NCBI RefSeq assembly: GCF_021018895.1 | Contig: NC_079368.1 | Location: 2,691,001 to 2,755,000, forward strand | From: Seriola aureovittata | Lineage: Eukaryota > Chordata > Actinopteri > Carangiformes > Carangidae | Direction of reading: 5' to 3' | Length of the DNA: 64,000 bases | Shown here: one piece after another, positions 11,476-24,189 of the stretch | Layout: each line of letters opens with the position of its first letter | How positions within the stretch are numbered: position 1 is the first letter of the stretch | Notes under the pieces: generated by a model | The model's input: only the letters and a program-made list of their open reading frames with translations | What the model was told of the DNA's origin: nothing | Database searches by the model: none | Translations under genes and position numbers: made by a program

Positions 11476-14400
11476 TACCCAGCTTCATACAGGATTGGAC
11501 ATAACCAGGAAGGCACCAGAATAGCAGTAGAAGCAAACAAATTCAGTTTTACTTGAAACTATGAAATTCTAAATTAGAAGTTCATCTGCACAAAAACCGG
11601 GACAATTCGTGTCCCGGGAAAGAATGCTCCAGGACAGGTGCTTAAAAAAAGAGAGCTGGTTAGCTTACTGACAGTGGATCAGTGAGACTAGATGAACTGA
11701 TGCTAAAAATGATTTCAACCAGTCATTTAAAGCAGATTACAATGAAAGGACATTTGTAACACACAGTGGCGCGACTAGACTGTCCCATTTCAAAGTCTCC
11801 TTTAAATGCATCCTTCTTTTCCTGGGCAACGAAGGCTCCAACGGGTGGACTGTTCATTGCCCAACCTATCCCAAGAAGGTTGCTAGGCGATAAGTGCTTC
11901 GCAATGCAACATTAAAGGCGGGAACAGATGACGCAAAGTGAAAAAACTTCCGTAGACCAGACTGTCTCATTTTGGTTTGTCCTTCACTTCTTAGAGCGCG
12001 TTGTCCAAAGGATGCGGGACACAGCTACTGTGTTTGTTGCAGAACGCTCTGCTCCCTGTCATAGAGAAGAGATAGGAAGAAAACAGTGAGGAGCATTCAG
12101 TGGTCGTTAATTGTGAAATCAGTTGTGGCCAGAAGACAGAGATCAGAGACCTGAACAGGCCCTTCTGATTTTGAGGTCTTCTGTGTCAAGTCAAACACTA
12201 GAGGTGAAGTTCAGCAGCTCAGAAACACGATATATATATAATGTGTCCCATCTGTATTAGCAACGTCCATCCTGTCTCATGTCGTGGCGATGGTGGACAT
12301 TCTGCTCTCTCTGCACCACATGTGAAGTATGAGGAGGTTCCTGATTTCAGCTTTAATCCCGTATCATCTACAGCAAAGCTCTGCAGTTCAGGGAGCAGCC
12401 ATCTGTTCCACAGAAACCTGACCTGGACCAGACGACCTGGTACACTAGTCCCCGAGGTCGTGACTCAGAGCTGCCTCCATCTTCTGAGGCTAATTTATAG
12501 AAACAAGAGGGATGTTAATACCTGGGTTTTTATAAATCACTGGGAAGCAGATTTTTCTGACTGATTCCATTAAATAGAAAACTTGCTCATCCATAAATGA
12601 AAATATTTAAATGCGTCATTCTTTTACTTTTTTATATTTCTTCCTCTGCTATCTGAGATTTTTATTCATCCAATCATTAACCATAATGCTTATGCTTGTA
12701 GGGTCCTGGGGGATGGAGCCAATCCCAGCTGACAGTGAGTGAGGGCAGGGTGCATCCTGTACATCACTGAGCTGAAACAATCATTCACATGCACATTCAC
12801 ACCTACAGCCAATTTAGAGTCACTTATTACAGATATATTTATTGATTAATGTATTAGTTTCATATTATTTAAAGGAGAAGAAAGTTGGCGCTTTCCAAAT
12901 TTAAACTTCTTGTAAATTGAAGTTGACTTGTAAACCAACACATAATTTAGTTGGTCATAAATATGTTGTATTGCAAGGTGCATCATTAATTATCAGATAC
13001 CCATCTCCCAGTGACCCAGCCGGGTTGATCTGGTCCCAGCTTGCCCTCCAGCAGCAACAATCCTCGGGCCCGCCCCCCTTTATCCAAACCCTGCGGTTTC
13101 AGTGATGGAACGTGCGGCCCCTCCTCTTTTATGACATAAATGTAGCATAAGATAAAATTTAATGACACCAGGGCTTTGATTTAAGATTGCTTTATATTCC
13201 AACAAGCACTATATAAAGCAGATTGATGGATCATGTAGTTACTTGAATTCAGATGGTTAAATATATTCTCTGTTACAGCTCTAATGAACAGATGGTTGGA
13301 TGTCGATAAGCAGGTTTCAGATGTCTATATCCAGTCCCATCTTTTTGTGTCTTCACAGTGTTTTACATGATTGTGACCAGGATGGTTTCACATTCAGACA
13401 AATGAAAAAACACGGTCCAAGATATTAACATGGCTTTAAAATAATCCCATCTTCCGTTACATGCCTTTTCTCATATGAATTTTGATATAAAGCTGGGATA
13501 TTAGTGTTGAAGACAAACACACGCCTGACTAAAAAACAACCTCCACTGGTTCCAGACCTCATACATTTATTATAAAAGCTGTGAAATATGGCAAAGGTAT
13601 ACAGACTGAGGCACAACATGAACATGTGTAGTGATTTTTGCTCCATGCTTATGAATCGTACAGATCTGCCTCTGTAAACATCAAACACCACCACCACCCC
13701 TCCCCCCCCTCAGCTCCTGATCTCTCCCACTTTAACCTGCACATCTTCCAGCCATCAGCAACAGATGCTGCTCCACTGTCAAATGGCCTACAAAGCAAAC
13801 TGCACTACTTTAATCCTATGTGTAGCCAGCATTAAAAATTGGATTGAGACGGATAAGATTAGATTATGCCTGCAGGATTTAAAAAAATGTAAAAGCCTCA
13901 TTTAGGCTTTAACATAATCTCCTTTCACTCCCGGGAGCATCAAGCCTCCCAGCAGATGCCAGATACACTTTGTGTGGATGTTGTCTTATTTTATCTGCTC
14001 TTCTTTCTGGATTTGGTCCTTTTTTATTATGACTACAGTAGGTTTTCTTTTCATGGGGATTGTGCAGGTTCATATTGGAAAAAGCTTCGGGGCGTCGTAA
14101 GGCAACACGACTAGGTTTAAACCTGGTGTAGATCTGGACCTAAAACTGTTGCGAAACTGCTGTAAACAACTGACATGGCAATGTATCATCATTCCTCCTA
14201 GTATCAGCTAGTCTCAGCTTTTTATCTGTTCTCTTCTCCCCTCCTCTCTGTGCTCACATATACAGTATTTTAATACGGCTGAATTCACAATAAAGCTGTT
14301 CTCACTGACATGTTTTTTTTGTTTCTGTTGTCAGGCAACGGAACAAGTATGAAACAGTGGCCACTGTTGCTAAAAAACTTCTGGATGTTTGACCTCCACA

Positions 14401-14699
14401 GTGCAGGTCCTCTGGCTGAAGCTGTTACTCTGATTTATATTTCTTCACAGCTGGAAATCTGATTCATATCAAGGATAGCTACATCGCCTGTAACCAAATA
14501 AAACTGAGTGCTTTTAGGAGATTGCCTTCTCCCCCGTCAGAGAGCAGCCTGCACTGTGGGGCTTTGTGTCCCACTGAAATACTATGTTCATTTCTCAAGC
14601 AGGTCTGCTCTAAGATTCCCATTGTGAAGAAGCATAGACATCTTATACAGCTGAAAGTTAATGTTAATATGTTAAATAAACATGTTAATGCTCCCAAAG
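11476..14699. other. intergenic, no gene recognised
   Basis: Apart from the old repeat fragment at 12690-12830, I see only unique-looking sequence. The part 13829-13960 has TAATCT/GATTA motifs and a short inverted repeat (AAAGCCT...AGGCTTT) and might be a conserved non-coding element. Confidence 0.45.
12690..12830 (+). repeat. old fragment of the 45.7-kb dispersed repeat
   Basis: A degraded match: TAGGGTCCTGGGGG, GGAGCCAATCCCAGCTGAC, TTCACACCTACAGCCAATTT and AGAGTCAC. Confidence 0.6.
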
Positions 14700-15196
14700 T
14701 TAAAGGTCCATATAGTACAAAGGTAGATGTCCATGTGTTGTTTGATCATAAAGCAGGTCTAGGTTCTATATTAATTCTGTGAAAGTATCAAAGCCTCAGT
14801 CCACAGAGAAATGCACACAGCACAGAAACTGAGCCTTAAAACCAGCTGTCAGGATTTCTGTAACTTTGTGATGTCACAACAAAGCAGTCACCGCCCCCCA
14901 GCCATGCCCCAAGCCCTGCCCACCTGGACCAGCCATCCAGCCTTTACAGGGTTGGTTTCTCTGAGTGTTTACCTGAAATCTGCTATATAGTCAGCCAATC
15001 AGAAGAGAGGCTCAGAGCCTACTCTCTTCTGATTGGCTCACTGACATGTTGTTAATGGAGCTCCAGAGAGAAGCCTGAGAGAGGAGATGTAAAACTACAT
15101 TGAGATGGTTTTTGGTTCTTAAAACCACAAATATATCTTCTTATGGATCAACACTTCTAATAAAACACAAGAGAAGAGGAAAATATGGAGCTTTAA
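14700..15196. mobile_element. TTAA-flanked piggyBac-like MITE, complete copy
   Basis: The element is bounded by TTAA at both ends, with terminal inverted repeats TTAAAGGTCCATAT and TTAAAGCTCCATAT. It is 497 bp with no coding capacity. The interior holds a 17-bp inverted repeat (AGCCAATCAGAAGAGAG and its complement, 14993-15038). Two further partial copies are at 7.84 and 22.96 kb. TTAA ends suggest the piggyBac superfamily; no transposase is present. Confidence 0.75.
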
Positions 15197-16368
15197 AGAT
15201 ATAAAATATAAATCATATTCTGTTTTGCTACATTGAATTAATAACATGTCAAAATAAAATAATAAGTCATCAAAATAATATTGGATCAATTTTATTGGTT
15301 GTTCAACAAAAACATTTTTGTCGGATAAAAAAGAGAATTTTAAAACTTCAGACCATGCGTCCATTATAGTAGACATCAGATATTTATTAATAAGTTAATG
15401 GCAATGCACAGCTGGCAAAGTATAAGGAATTACAGAAGGGCAGTGTGGCAGACAGATCAAACAAGAGTATGAAATAATTTCACCTTTTAAACATTAGTTT
15501 AAATACCCGCAGACATCTCTGTCTTAAACAGTATGAAATATAAACAGACTGTATCCATCATATTAAAGGTTAATTTAGAAGATATCCCCAATATGGAGAA
15601 CACTGGATTATTTCCGTGGACATCAGGTCTGGATGATGTAAGAAGGTGCCCGATGACATCATTAATCTGTGGGTTTATAAAATGTAGGACAATCGCTTCA
15701 GTCATGTAACATGTTGTTTTATACAACAAATAGCACTTTTAGATTTTATCAAGTTACACAGTTGAAGAGATTAATGGGTTACGGTCATTTACAACCACAC
15801 CCACAACTCCTGAGTTCATACAAGTGTTATTTCATGTGTCAGCTGTGATCTTTGACCTGATGAACAATACATCTGCTCTACTGACCTTAAATAAATAATA
15901 AATAAATACAAATATAAAGGCAGGACACAGCAGCCCTGCCCATGAGAGAAGGTAGGAAGTTGGAAGTGAATTGTAGCTGTGTTTACTTTCTCAAACACTG
16001 ATTGTAGTGGACATGAAAAAGTCGAAAAAATTAAATAAAAAAAGTAGTTTATTATCATAACGATGAATGAGAGTTGAAGTTGTAAAATGTTAAAACATAT
16101 TGTTTTCATTATACACCTTTCTACACTATACACTGTGATTTGTGCCCAGTTTATTAGGTACACTATTAGGTACACGCCAATACATACAGGTTCAGTCTCT
16201 GTTTCAGAGAGGTGTTGATTCAGCTGGATGGTCTGGATGTGGTCTGTGGTGCTGTTCAACTCAATTACATTTTTTTTTTTGATTAATCAACATCATTAAT
16301 GTATAAAATACACAATGTAAACATGCCAAATTGTAGCTAAAATGTTGATTTACATTGTGTTTCTGTTA

Positions 16369-16373
<5 letters not shown>

Positions 16374-16412
<39 letters not shown>
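16374..16412 (+). repeat. (GT)n microsatellite
   Basis: About 19 GT units. Confidence 0.95.
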
Positions 16413-16413
<1 letters not shown>

Positions 16414-16559
16414 AGATTACAGAGCTGCTTTCGTTCCCACACCAGATCTTATAAGAAGCTCCAGTAGCTCTAAGTAGGACTATGCGAAAGTGGCCTGCTG
16501 GTAATGCAGTCAGTACACAGTAGGACAATCTCTCGATCTCTCTTTCCACTCAGACACAT

Positions 16560-16572
16560 ACACACACACACC

Positions 16573-16615
<43 letters not shown>
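16560..16615 (+). repeat. (CA)n microsatellite, interrupted
   Basis: CA units with a CCCCC interruption. Together with the GT tract 150 bp upstream it forms an inverted pair. Confidence 0.93.
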
Positions 16616-16616
<1 letters not shown>

Positions 16617-18389
16617 AGGCAGTCATTTGTTGTTCAGGCCTTAGCATGTGCTCTTGGGTAACATCTTTATCCTTCCAGCTCAATCTGGCCTGCATCTGCC
16701 AGGGAGGCATTACACTGATCTACTGTCATACAGTCCCCCCTCCACTCCCTACACCCAACCCTGCCCCCACCGCAACCCCCTCCCCTACTATTATACCCAT
16801 AGAAATGCACTTCTCTGAAGACACAGAGCAGTCACCAACACTCTGAATCACAACATGCATGTCAAACATACCACATGACATATGCATATTTGCATATATG
16901 TTATACACAAACCTATGGTCATTACAGCACAAAATAACAACATGATACAGTTTATAACTACAGGAATACTGGCAATAATAGAACCAAACCACAAAATCTT
17001 CACTGTATTTATATATATTTCATATATATTTTCATTTTTTTCTATTTGTTTTATATTTTTTGGCACTATTGTTTTTTCACATATATTTTACTACTACAAT
17101 AATAAATGTGTGAACATTATGACCAAATCTCAGTTGAATGAAGAAGAGGATACAAAAAACAGCACGAGACCAAGCTGAGATAATAAAATGAGGCTGGTAT
17201 TATATCAACATACATGATTATGCATTTTAATCTATTTTTCATAAGTATCGTCACAAATACATAGAATGGGAGAATTTATGTAAACTGCTATCTGAACTTG
17301 TAAAAACAGGTGGAACATCAGAAACCTAACAACAGGAATGCACTGACAACGGTTTGGATTAAAGAGAAATGTGAATTGTAAATTAATACTATAATTATAG
17401 ACAAATACAAAAAAGAACATTAACTAATAATAAGGTCAAAATGGAAGTTCCTTTATTAAATTAAATCAATTAAATAGTTTTTATTAAATTAATCCTGCCT
17501 GAAAACTAAGAAGACAAAAACGATTATTGTCTTGCAGAACATATGGCAAGTAACTTCAGTTAATAACAGAATTTCTCACTACTGAGGCACTACTGACACA
17601 GGCTGTCTCACACCTAAAGCAAGCTCATATTATATTAAGTGTTCCAATGTAAATAAAGTCAAAAAATAAAATACATAAGCACTAATAAGATCACATCATA
17701 AATAAAATGATTAATGAAAATATTACAGAGTAAATGTTTTTATGACACTGTCTAAGGTAACTGACAACAAACGCTACTTACACATTACACATATGCAATA
17801 GGACTTTCATCAATATCATATTATACAAATGACTACAACTACTACTAATAATAAAAAGAAGAAGAAGAAAAATTCAAAGCTCTTGCAAAATCACAACACA
17901 ATCAACAACTTTATTTGTTACAATTTTACTCAGTGACAAATACAAAGTTTGCTAATGTTGCAAGAAATCATGTTTATCAAATTTATTTATTTTACTTAAC
18001 AAATACATAATAAATAGATAATCACACATTATGGCAAACGTAAAGTCATGTTGGATATTGTTTAAAAAGACACCAAAAGTAAACTTAGGTCATACAAATA
18101 GTTCCTGGAATGTGTTCTACTGTTGAGAAAAAAAACTGTGTTTTTGATTGTGACAGAATTTCTCAGTAAGCCATCTGAGATCTGAAGGATTGGGGTTAGT
18201 TTTCAGGAGCTTTCCTTGCAGCTTGATATGAGCCGGGATAAATATATCCACACTTTCTCTCTTCATCTATAGCTGCTAATCCACCAGCAGCTCTGCCATT
18301 TAGCAGCACAGGGCGACCTCTCAACCTGAAGAGCAGCATGCTGCGGTGGGGTGGGGGGGGGGGGACCAGCTGCTTGTGGAACAAGACTC

Positions 18390-18438
18390 TACACACACAC
18401 ACACACAGACAGACACACGCACACACACACACACACAC
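18390..18438 (+). repeat. (CA)n microsatellite, interrupted
   Basis: CA units with AGACAGAC and GC interruptions, following a poly-G run at 18350-18364. Confidence 0.92.
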
Positions 18439-18784
18439 CACCCCCATAGCAAGGGGCCAGATGACAAAACCTCAGCCAGGGTCACAGTGGGTACTGACTT
18501 ATCTGTTTTCATGGGTCCACTCGACAGAGGATTAACACCACATTGTTTATGTTTTTTCAGTTTGCCACAGGAACAGACTGAGGACTTTAGGCTTTCTAAA
18601 AAGACACAAAATATTCTGAATGAACAAGAATAGAAATAACTGTTATTCTGTTGCTATTAGGTGTAGGAAATACAGATAATATTATTCATTGGTATATGTA
18701 ATATTCAATCAATATTTATACTAGATACCCCAAAGCCACTTGGTTCTGACATCAGTCTGCCAGTCCCAGACAGACAAGTCACCC

Positions 18785-20345
18785 TCATGCAAGAATCCAG
18801 CTCATACCTCTACCAGAGCCTGATTCTGGCTCTGATCCTGCTATTCTGCCCCTAGCCTTGTCAGGTTCAGCACCCAGCTGGACACAGTCAACCAAGTTCT
18901 GTGGTCCAAGGCTGCTGCTGAAAAATACCTCCTGACCACTGAAGCAGAACACATGCAATCCAGGCAGACTGTTCCCCAGACACATCAGGTTGCCACCGAA
19001 GGTGATGCGACTATTCCCCTGCAAGCAGCCGGCATCCCCATCCGTCTCGCAATCCTTAAGGGATAGAGGATGCCTGGTTTTCAGGCATTCTTCTCTCCTT
19101 GCCCTGTTTCTGAGAGTTCAACCTGACCATCTGCAGCACGCCCCCACTTGAGTTTAGTAATTGTTCAATCTACTTGCTAGTTCATATTCTGACCAATGTC
19201 TTGCTTCAGGGATGCTGATTGACAATTTTTTCCACAACTATGAGCTGACATTGCCTGTCAAAGGAGAGCGGAGAACTTGGAGAATGTCCTCTTCACATTC
19301 CCGACCAAAATGAGCTCCATTGCCCACCACAAATCATTACAGAACAAAGTGATCTGCAACGATGCCCTGTGCACTAAGGTTGACATGATCATGTACACCT
19401 ACGTGACTGAGCCAAGAGACACAATCCTAGGTGGTGATGAAACCAGTCCCGACCAGAGGAACCTTATCCACGACTTTGAGTCCAAGATTAATCAGCAGCT
19501 TGCGAAAACAGATGGAGGACCAAAGAAACATGCTTCAAAAAGGTATTCTGCAACTTGCAGTCGTTCTTCTCGAAGGACTCCCATGACTCTCCACACTTTG
19601 TGCATTCCCACCAACCCAAAAGCGCCACCAGTATTTGTTCGCCAGTACAAAATCCTGTTGGCTGCCTACGTGTCAATCCAAGAGATTCTCAACAAGCTGC
19701 TGGAAAAGCAGATATTTTGGGAATGTAACTCCACTTACAACTTGCTGATCTCGTCAGTGTTACAACCAACCAGGAAATGGTGTCCTACAATCGACTACCG
19801 CCCACTGATTTAACATTTAACACTCTCCCGCTGGTCCATGATGCACTAGAAGTGAAGAACTATCCAAGGTAAGAGGGCCCAGTTTCTTCTTAACTGTGGA
19901 CAGTTTTCTGGACCATGAGGCTTGATCCAGCTGACGACTGCTCTTCATCTGGATGACATCCTCATGAGGAGTCAAACTTTCGAGATCCAACACATGCTCA
20001 AATAGCTCTGAGGTCAATGCACCGCGATTGAGTATGTGGGTCTGACTGCAGGTGCCGATGGCATTGAGTCCTAAGCTAGGAGGATTCAAACCATCCAGGA
20101 CATCAAAGTTCCAACAGGTGTGTTGGAGCTCAGGAGCTTCCTGGTTGTCTGCAACCTGACAGTTCATTGAGGACTATGCGGAGAGAGCTAGACCACCACA
20201 GATCTCCTTCACAAAGACAAGTCAAGGGAGCACTCCTTCTGTCAATTGAAAGAGAAACTCCGCTCTGCAGTTTTACCTCACTGAAATGAAGTTTTGCAGC
20301 TGTGAGAAAGCTCCTTGCCACCATCTGGGCTGTGGAACACTTCTG
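18785..20345 (+). pseudogene. broken LTR-retroelement (ERV/gypsy-like) gag-pol fragment
   Basis: The longest intact piece, 19277-19813, ends in the N-terminal fingers of a reverse transcriptase. Past a stop and an internal deletion, short blocks in other frames correspond to the palm (including a DD box near 19935-19950) and then to the connection segment up to about 20340. The stretch 18785-19070 upstream reads openly and may be gag/protease-derived. Stops and frameshifts occur throughout, so the copy cannot encode a working polyprotein. Family assignment beyond LTR retroelement is uncertain. Confidence 0.7.
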
Positions 20346-21260
20346 CAGTTAGATTGGGTTAGGCAGCTACAATGGTCAGGGACCACAGTGGGGTGACGAC
20401 CCCCCACCAGGGTTAAAGAACAACCCTACAAAGCCTCCAAAAAGTTGCCAACTGGCCATCAATGGCCTGCAACACTAGCTCTTCTGTTGAGGGATGGCTA
20501 ATCTGCTGCCACTTTGGATCTTCTTTGTTCTGCGTTGCACGCCTTTCACTCTCTCTCTCTCTCCCCCTTTTACTCACCCACAGCTACACACATTGGCACA
20601 CATTCACAAACACCCTTGGTGTGCATATAGCGTGGTAGCATCCCCCAGTTTGCCCTAGGACACATGTTAGATCACATCTTCCCCTTCTGTCTCTCACTTC
20701 ACTCTGTTCAAATCTCGTGGTCGAGCCCACCATCTTGACGTCTCACTCACGTGGTCTCATTTTCCGTCGTTGTCTCTCTTTCCTTCTCTACACACCCACA
20801 CACATCACATGTTGCATGTCTCCTCGTTTGTCTTTGATTGTTTGGTAGCATAGTTGCTTGTTGTTGTGGCTGTTTTTGTATAACAGATGTTTGTTAATTA
20901 TGGGCAATATTGATTGTTGTTTGTATTGATTATATTAATATCACTACAATTAATAAATCTGTGATTCTCAAAGCAGTCATTCATTAATTGTATATACTTC
21001 CTGTGATAACAGCTGGAGCTATGTTGATACTGACATATATGAGTGAATGCACATTTGTGACTGCATTTACAGTTTGTTTATTGGTCCCTGATACCAGGGT
21101 GGCGCCCCTTAATGATTAATTCCCATTAATAATATTATGAATATTAATTGTTAATAGTTTGCTAATAACCAAACCCGCTCCTACCACTGCACAACGGTAG
21201 AAACTCATGTGTAATTTATAATAGAGACTACCGCAGGGACACACTGTGATCCTGTTTTAG
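20346..21260 (+). other. non-coding stretch after the pol relic, possibly 3' retroelement flank
   Basis: A CT-rich part (20545-20580, 20690-20830) is followed by AT-rich sequence with AATAAA near 20950. It could include the 3' non-coding part or LTR of the preceding retroelement, but no matching second LTR was found. Confidence 0.25.
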
Positions 21261-22959
21261 CCCGTGTAAGTCTTGATGTCATCCATAGAGATATCAAACA
21301 AGCTGCTCAGATTAATAACAACCTGTCAGTGCGACCAGATCCTGGATTTATGGGATACAGGCAGAGCAGAGATGTTGCCTGTGGCCATGGGTGCACTGGG
21401 AGCGCTGCCATTACTTTGAAGTCGATCTTGCACAGAGATTAGTCCTGGACAAAGACCAGCGACCAACGACAACGCGTCCCACTGCTACCTCAGTTGTGAC
21501 AGGCAGATTTCTCCTGTGATTAATCACTGCCTGTTAGCTGACAGACAGGCCCTGTGTGCCTCTGTGCAGGATCCTGTACACAGATTCTATCTGTAATAAT
21601 GAGAGCTGCACACACCATCCCTCAGAGACTGATACTGCTGATAGACTATATTTTGTTCCAGTGCACAATACTATTAAAATCAATCAATGTTATGATTTTA
21701 AAATGCAAGTATTAATTAATGGCCTGTGACATGCAAACTCCAGCTTCCTACATGAAGCCTCTGAATAAATCATGAGAGTCTAGTATGAATGTAGGTCATG
21801 ACAACTGCCAATTGTTTATATAGAAGTCAGTTCTATTTTTTAAATCAGTGTAACTTTTGTAACTCTAGTAATATGAATAATGCCCAGATTTCTGATAATG
21901 TATTATATAATTGTCATGTTTTTTGGAAAATGTTTACCTCTGTAATATGTTTATCTTTTGGAAAAATGTTATAATATAATAACTAATTATAATAACTGAA
22001 TAATGACGAAATGAGAAAGATGATAATTGGTGGTGTGACCTATGTGTGCGTATTTATCACACCTGTGAATGCTCTTGTAATTTTACTGAGTGAACCTGAA
22101 GAAGCCACGGGTGAAACATGTTTGTTCTAAATAAATCTCAGTGGTGGTTAAGTTTGATTTTCACTTTACTTGTTCCTGCAACCAACCAGCACCTGACCGC
22201 TTATATTGGCTATGCATGGGGAGTTTTGTTCAAAATAATAATTCCTATTAAGAACTGTGGCATGAAGTCTAATGTCTTCCTAGCCAACTGTAAGGATATA
22301 ATATCTTAACACTTCACAATAATTAACTATTATATACTTACAGTACTGTACTTATTATTTTCATGGTTGTTCATTATCACTCCTTTCCTACAGCGGCCAC
22401 TCACATTGAACCCGAAGGTTTGGTATGACCTCTAGAACCTCTAGAAAGAAACCAGCCCCCTCCTCAAGGTGTAGGTGCCGCCCCAGGCAGTGACACCTGT
22501 AAAAACCTTTAATCTTCATATCAGCCCAAAAGTGGGATGTGGGGGAGGGAAATTAGCATTGGACACAACAGCTGCTGGTTTTATCAAGTTTAGTGTCATA
22601 GAAGAAGACAGCAGCATCTGGAAGGCCTCACAACTTCCTGATAAAAACACCATTTTGTCTGGAATTTTAAGTTTGATGACTTCTACAACGTGACAGAAGC
22701 ACAGCACTCTCTCAGTTGTAACCATGGAGACGGTGGAATGGAAGGAGGAATGAGGGTTCATTACATTTCAGTGTACCTCTGGAATAAGAGGTCTGTATGC
22801 TGTGATGTCACAAAACTTCCTGCTCAGATAAGACTGAGATGCTGGTCATTACTAACTTTCAACCTACATAACAGCTACATAACAACAGAAAAGACAGAAT
22901 TTTGTCTTTTCTGTCCATGGCAGATGCTGAAATCCTAAATCACATCTTTGTTTCATCCA
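21261..22959. other. intergenic, no gene recognised
   Basis: No repeat family or exon recognised. GAACCTCTAGAACCTCTAGAA at 22431-22447 is a minor local duplication. Confidence 0.5.
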
Positions 22960-23439
22960 GACTTGTTTATTGTTCACAAGTTGATCCATAAGAAGATATA
23001 TTTGTGGTTTTAAGAACCAAAAACCATCTCAATGTAGTTTTACATCTCCTCTCTCAGGCTTCTCTCTGGAGCTCCTGTAACAACAGGTCAGTGAGCCAAT
23101 CAGCAGAGGAGTCTCTGAGTCTCTCTCTTCTGATTGGCTGTTTTTCTGAGTGATCCAATAGAAATATAGCAGATTTCATGTAAACACTCAGAGAAACCAA
23201 ATCCTGCGAGGTTGGATGGTGGGTCCAGGTGGGCGGGGCACTACTTTGTTACATGTGACATCACAAAGCTACAGAAGTCCTGACGGCTGGTTTTAAGACT
23301 CAGTTTCTGAATACAGGCTGTGTGCATTTTATCTGTGGACTGAGGCTTTGATACTTTCACAGTATTAATATAGAACCTAGACCTGATCTATAATCAAACA
23401 ACACATGGACAGAGATCTTTAGACTGTATGGACCTTTAA
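22960..23439. mobile_element. second copy of the TTAA MITE, inverted and left-truncated
   Basis: This copy matches the reverse complement of 14700-15196 along most of its length (TTGATCCATAAGAAGATATA, CTCTGGAGCTCC, GGTCCAGGTGGGC, TTTAAGACTCAGT). It ends in the same TATGGACCTTTAA terminus at 23439. The left terminus is diverged or lost. Confidence 0.78.
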
Positions 23440-24189
23440 GTTTCAGTTGGGACTTCATTCTTTTACTATTTCATACTTTGTACCTGTTACTATTCTCCCA
23501 GTGAATCCAATAAACCCAGTCAATACAGTAGAGTCCATGTCCTTTTGCCGATGAGATTAATCGAAACTTTCTGAAAACCATTGCATCTCTTAACTCAGTT
23601 TGCTTTCTCTCTCTTTCTCTCTCTCACTCTCTCTCTCTTTCTCTCTCTCGGTACCAAATTAATCTCACCTATGAGTGTGATGTTAGCCTCCACACACATT
23701 TATGCTGCTCAGCCTCACACTCTGTCCACTGATTGGAAGGGAAGAGAAACAGTTCACCTTCACTGCTCAGTGACCATGAGTGATTCCAGCTTCACTTTCA
23801 TTCAGAAAACCCTGGTAACAGAAATATTTAGTGTCGGTGCTGTGAGATGGAAAAGTGAAGTCAGCCTCTGGCACCTCGCTGGTTGCCTCCATACAGCCAG
23901 CTACATACAGAATTAATAACAGGCGTTGAACGTTTAGTCCGTCATGTCTCTGAGCCGAGTAATGACCATCTCAACAGACCGGCATTAGACTGAATGAAGA
24001 ACCACGGAAGCTTGAAAGTTCAATCAATTTCATGCACATCTACCTGCGAGGTTATGAGGTATCCTATGTGCAAGTGGAGTTTGCAGAAAAGAGAACAATG
24101 AAAATCCACAAGAAATGTCATGGCAACACAGACCACTGTTAATAATATGGACCAATGTTTGTGTTTAGGGGCAGGTTTGGTCGACAAGG

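Larger units (their letters stand above)
15197..18784. other. AT-rich intergenic DNA with microsatellites, no gene recognised
   Basis: Long AT-rich stretches (16850-18130) with only chance open frames. Confidence 0.55.
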
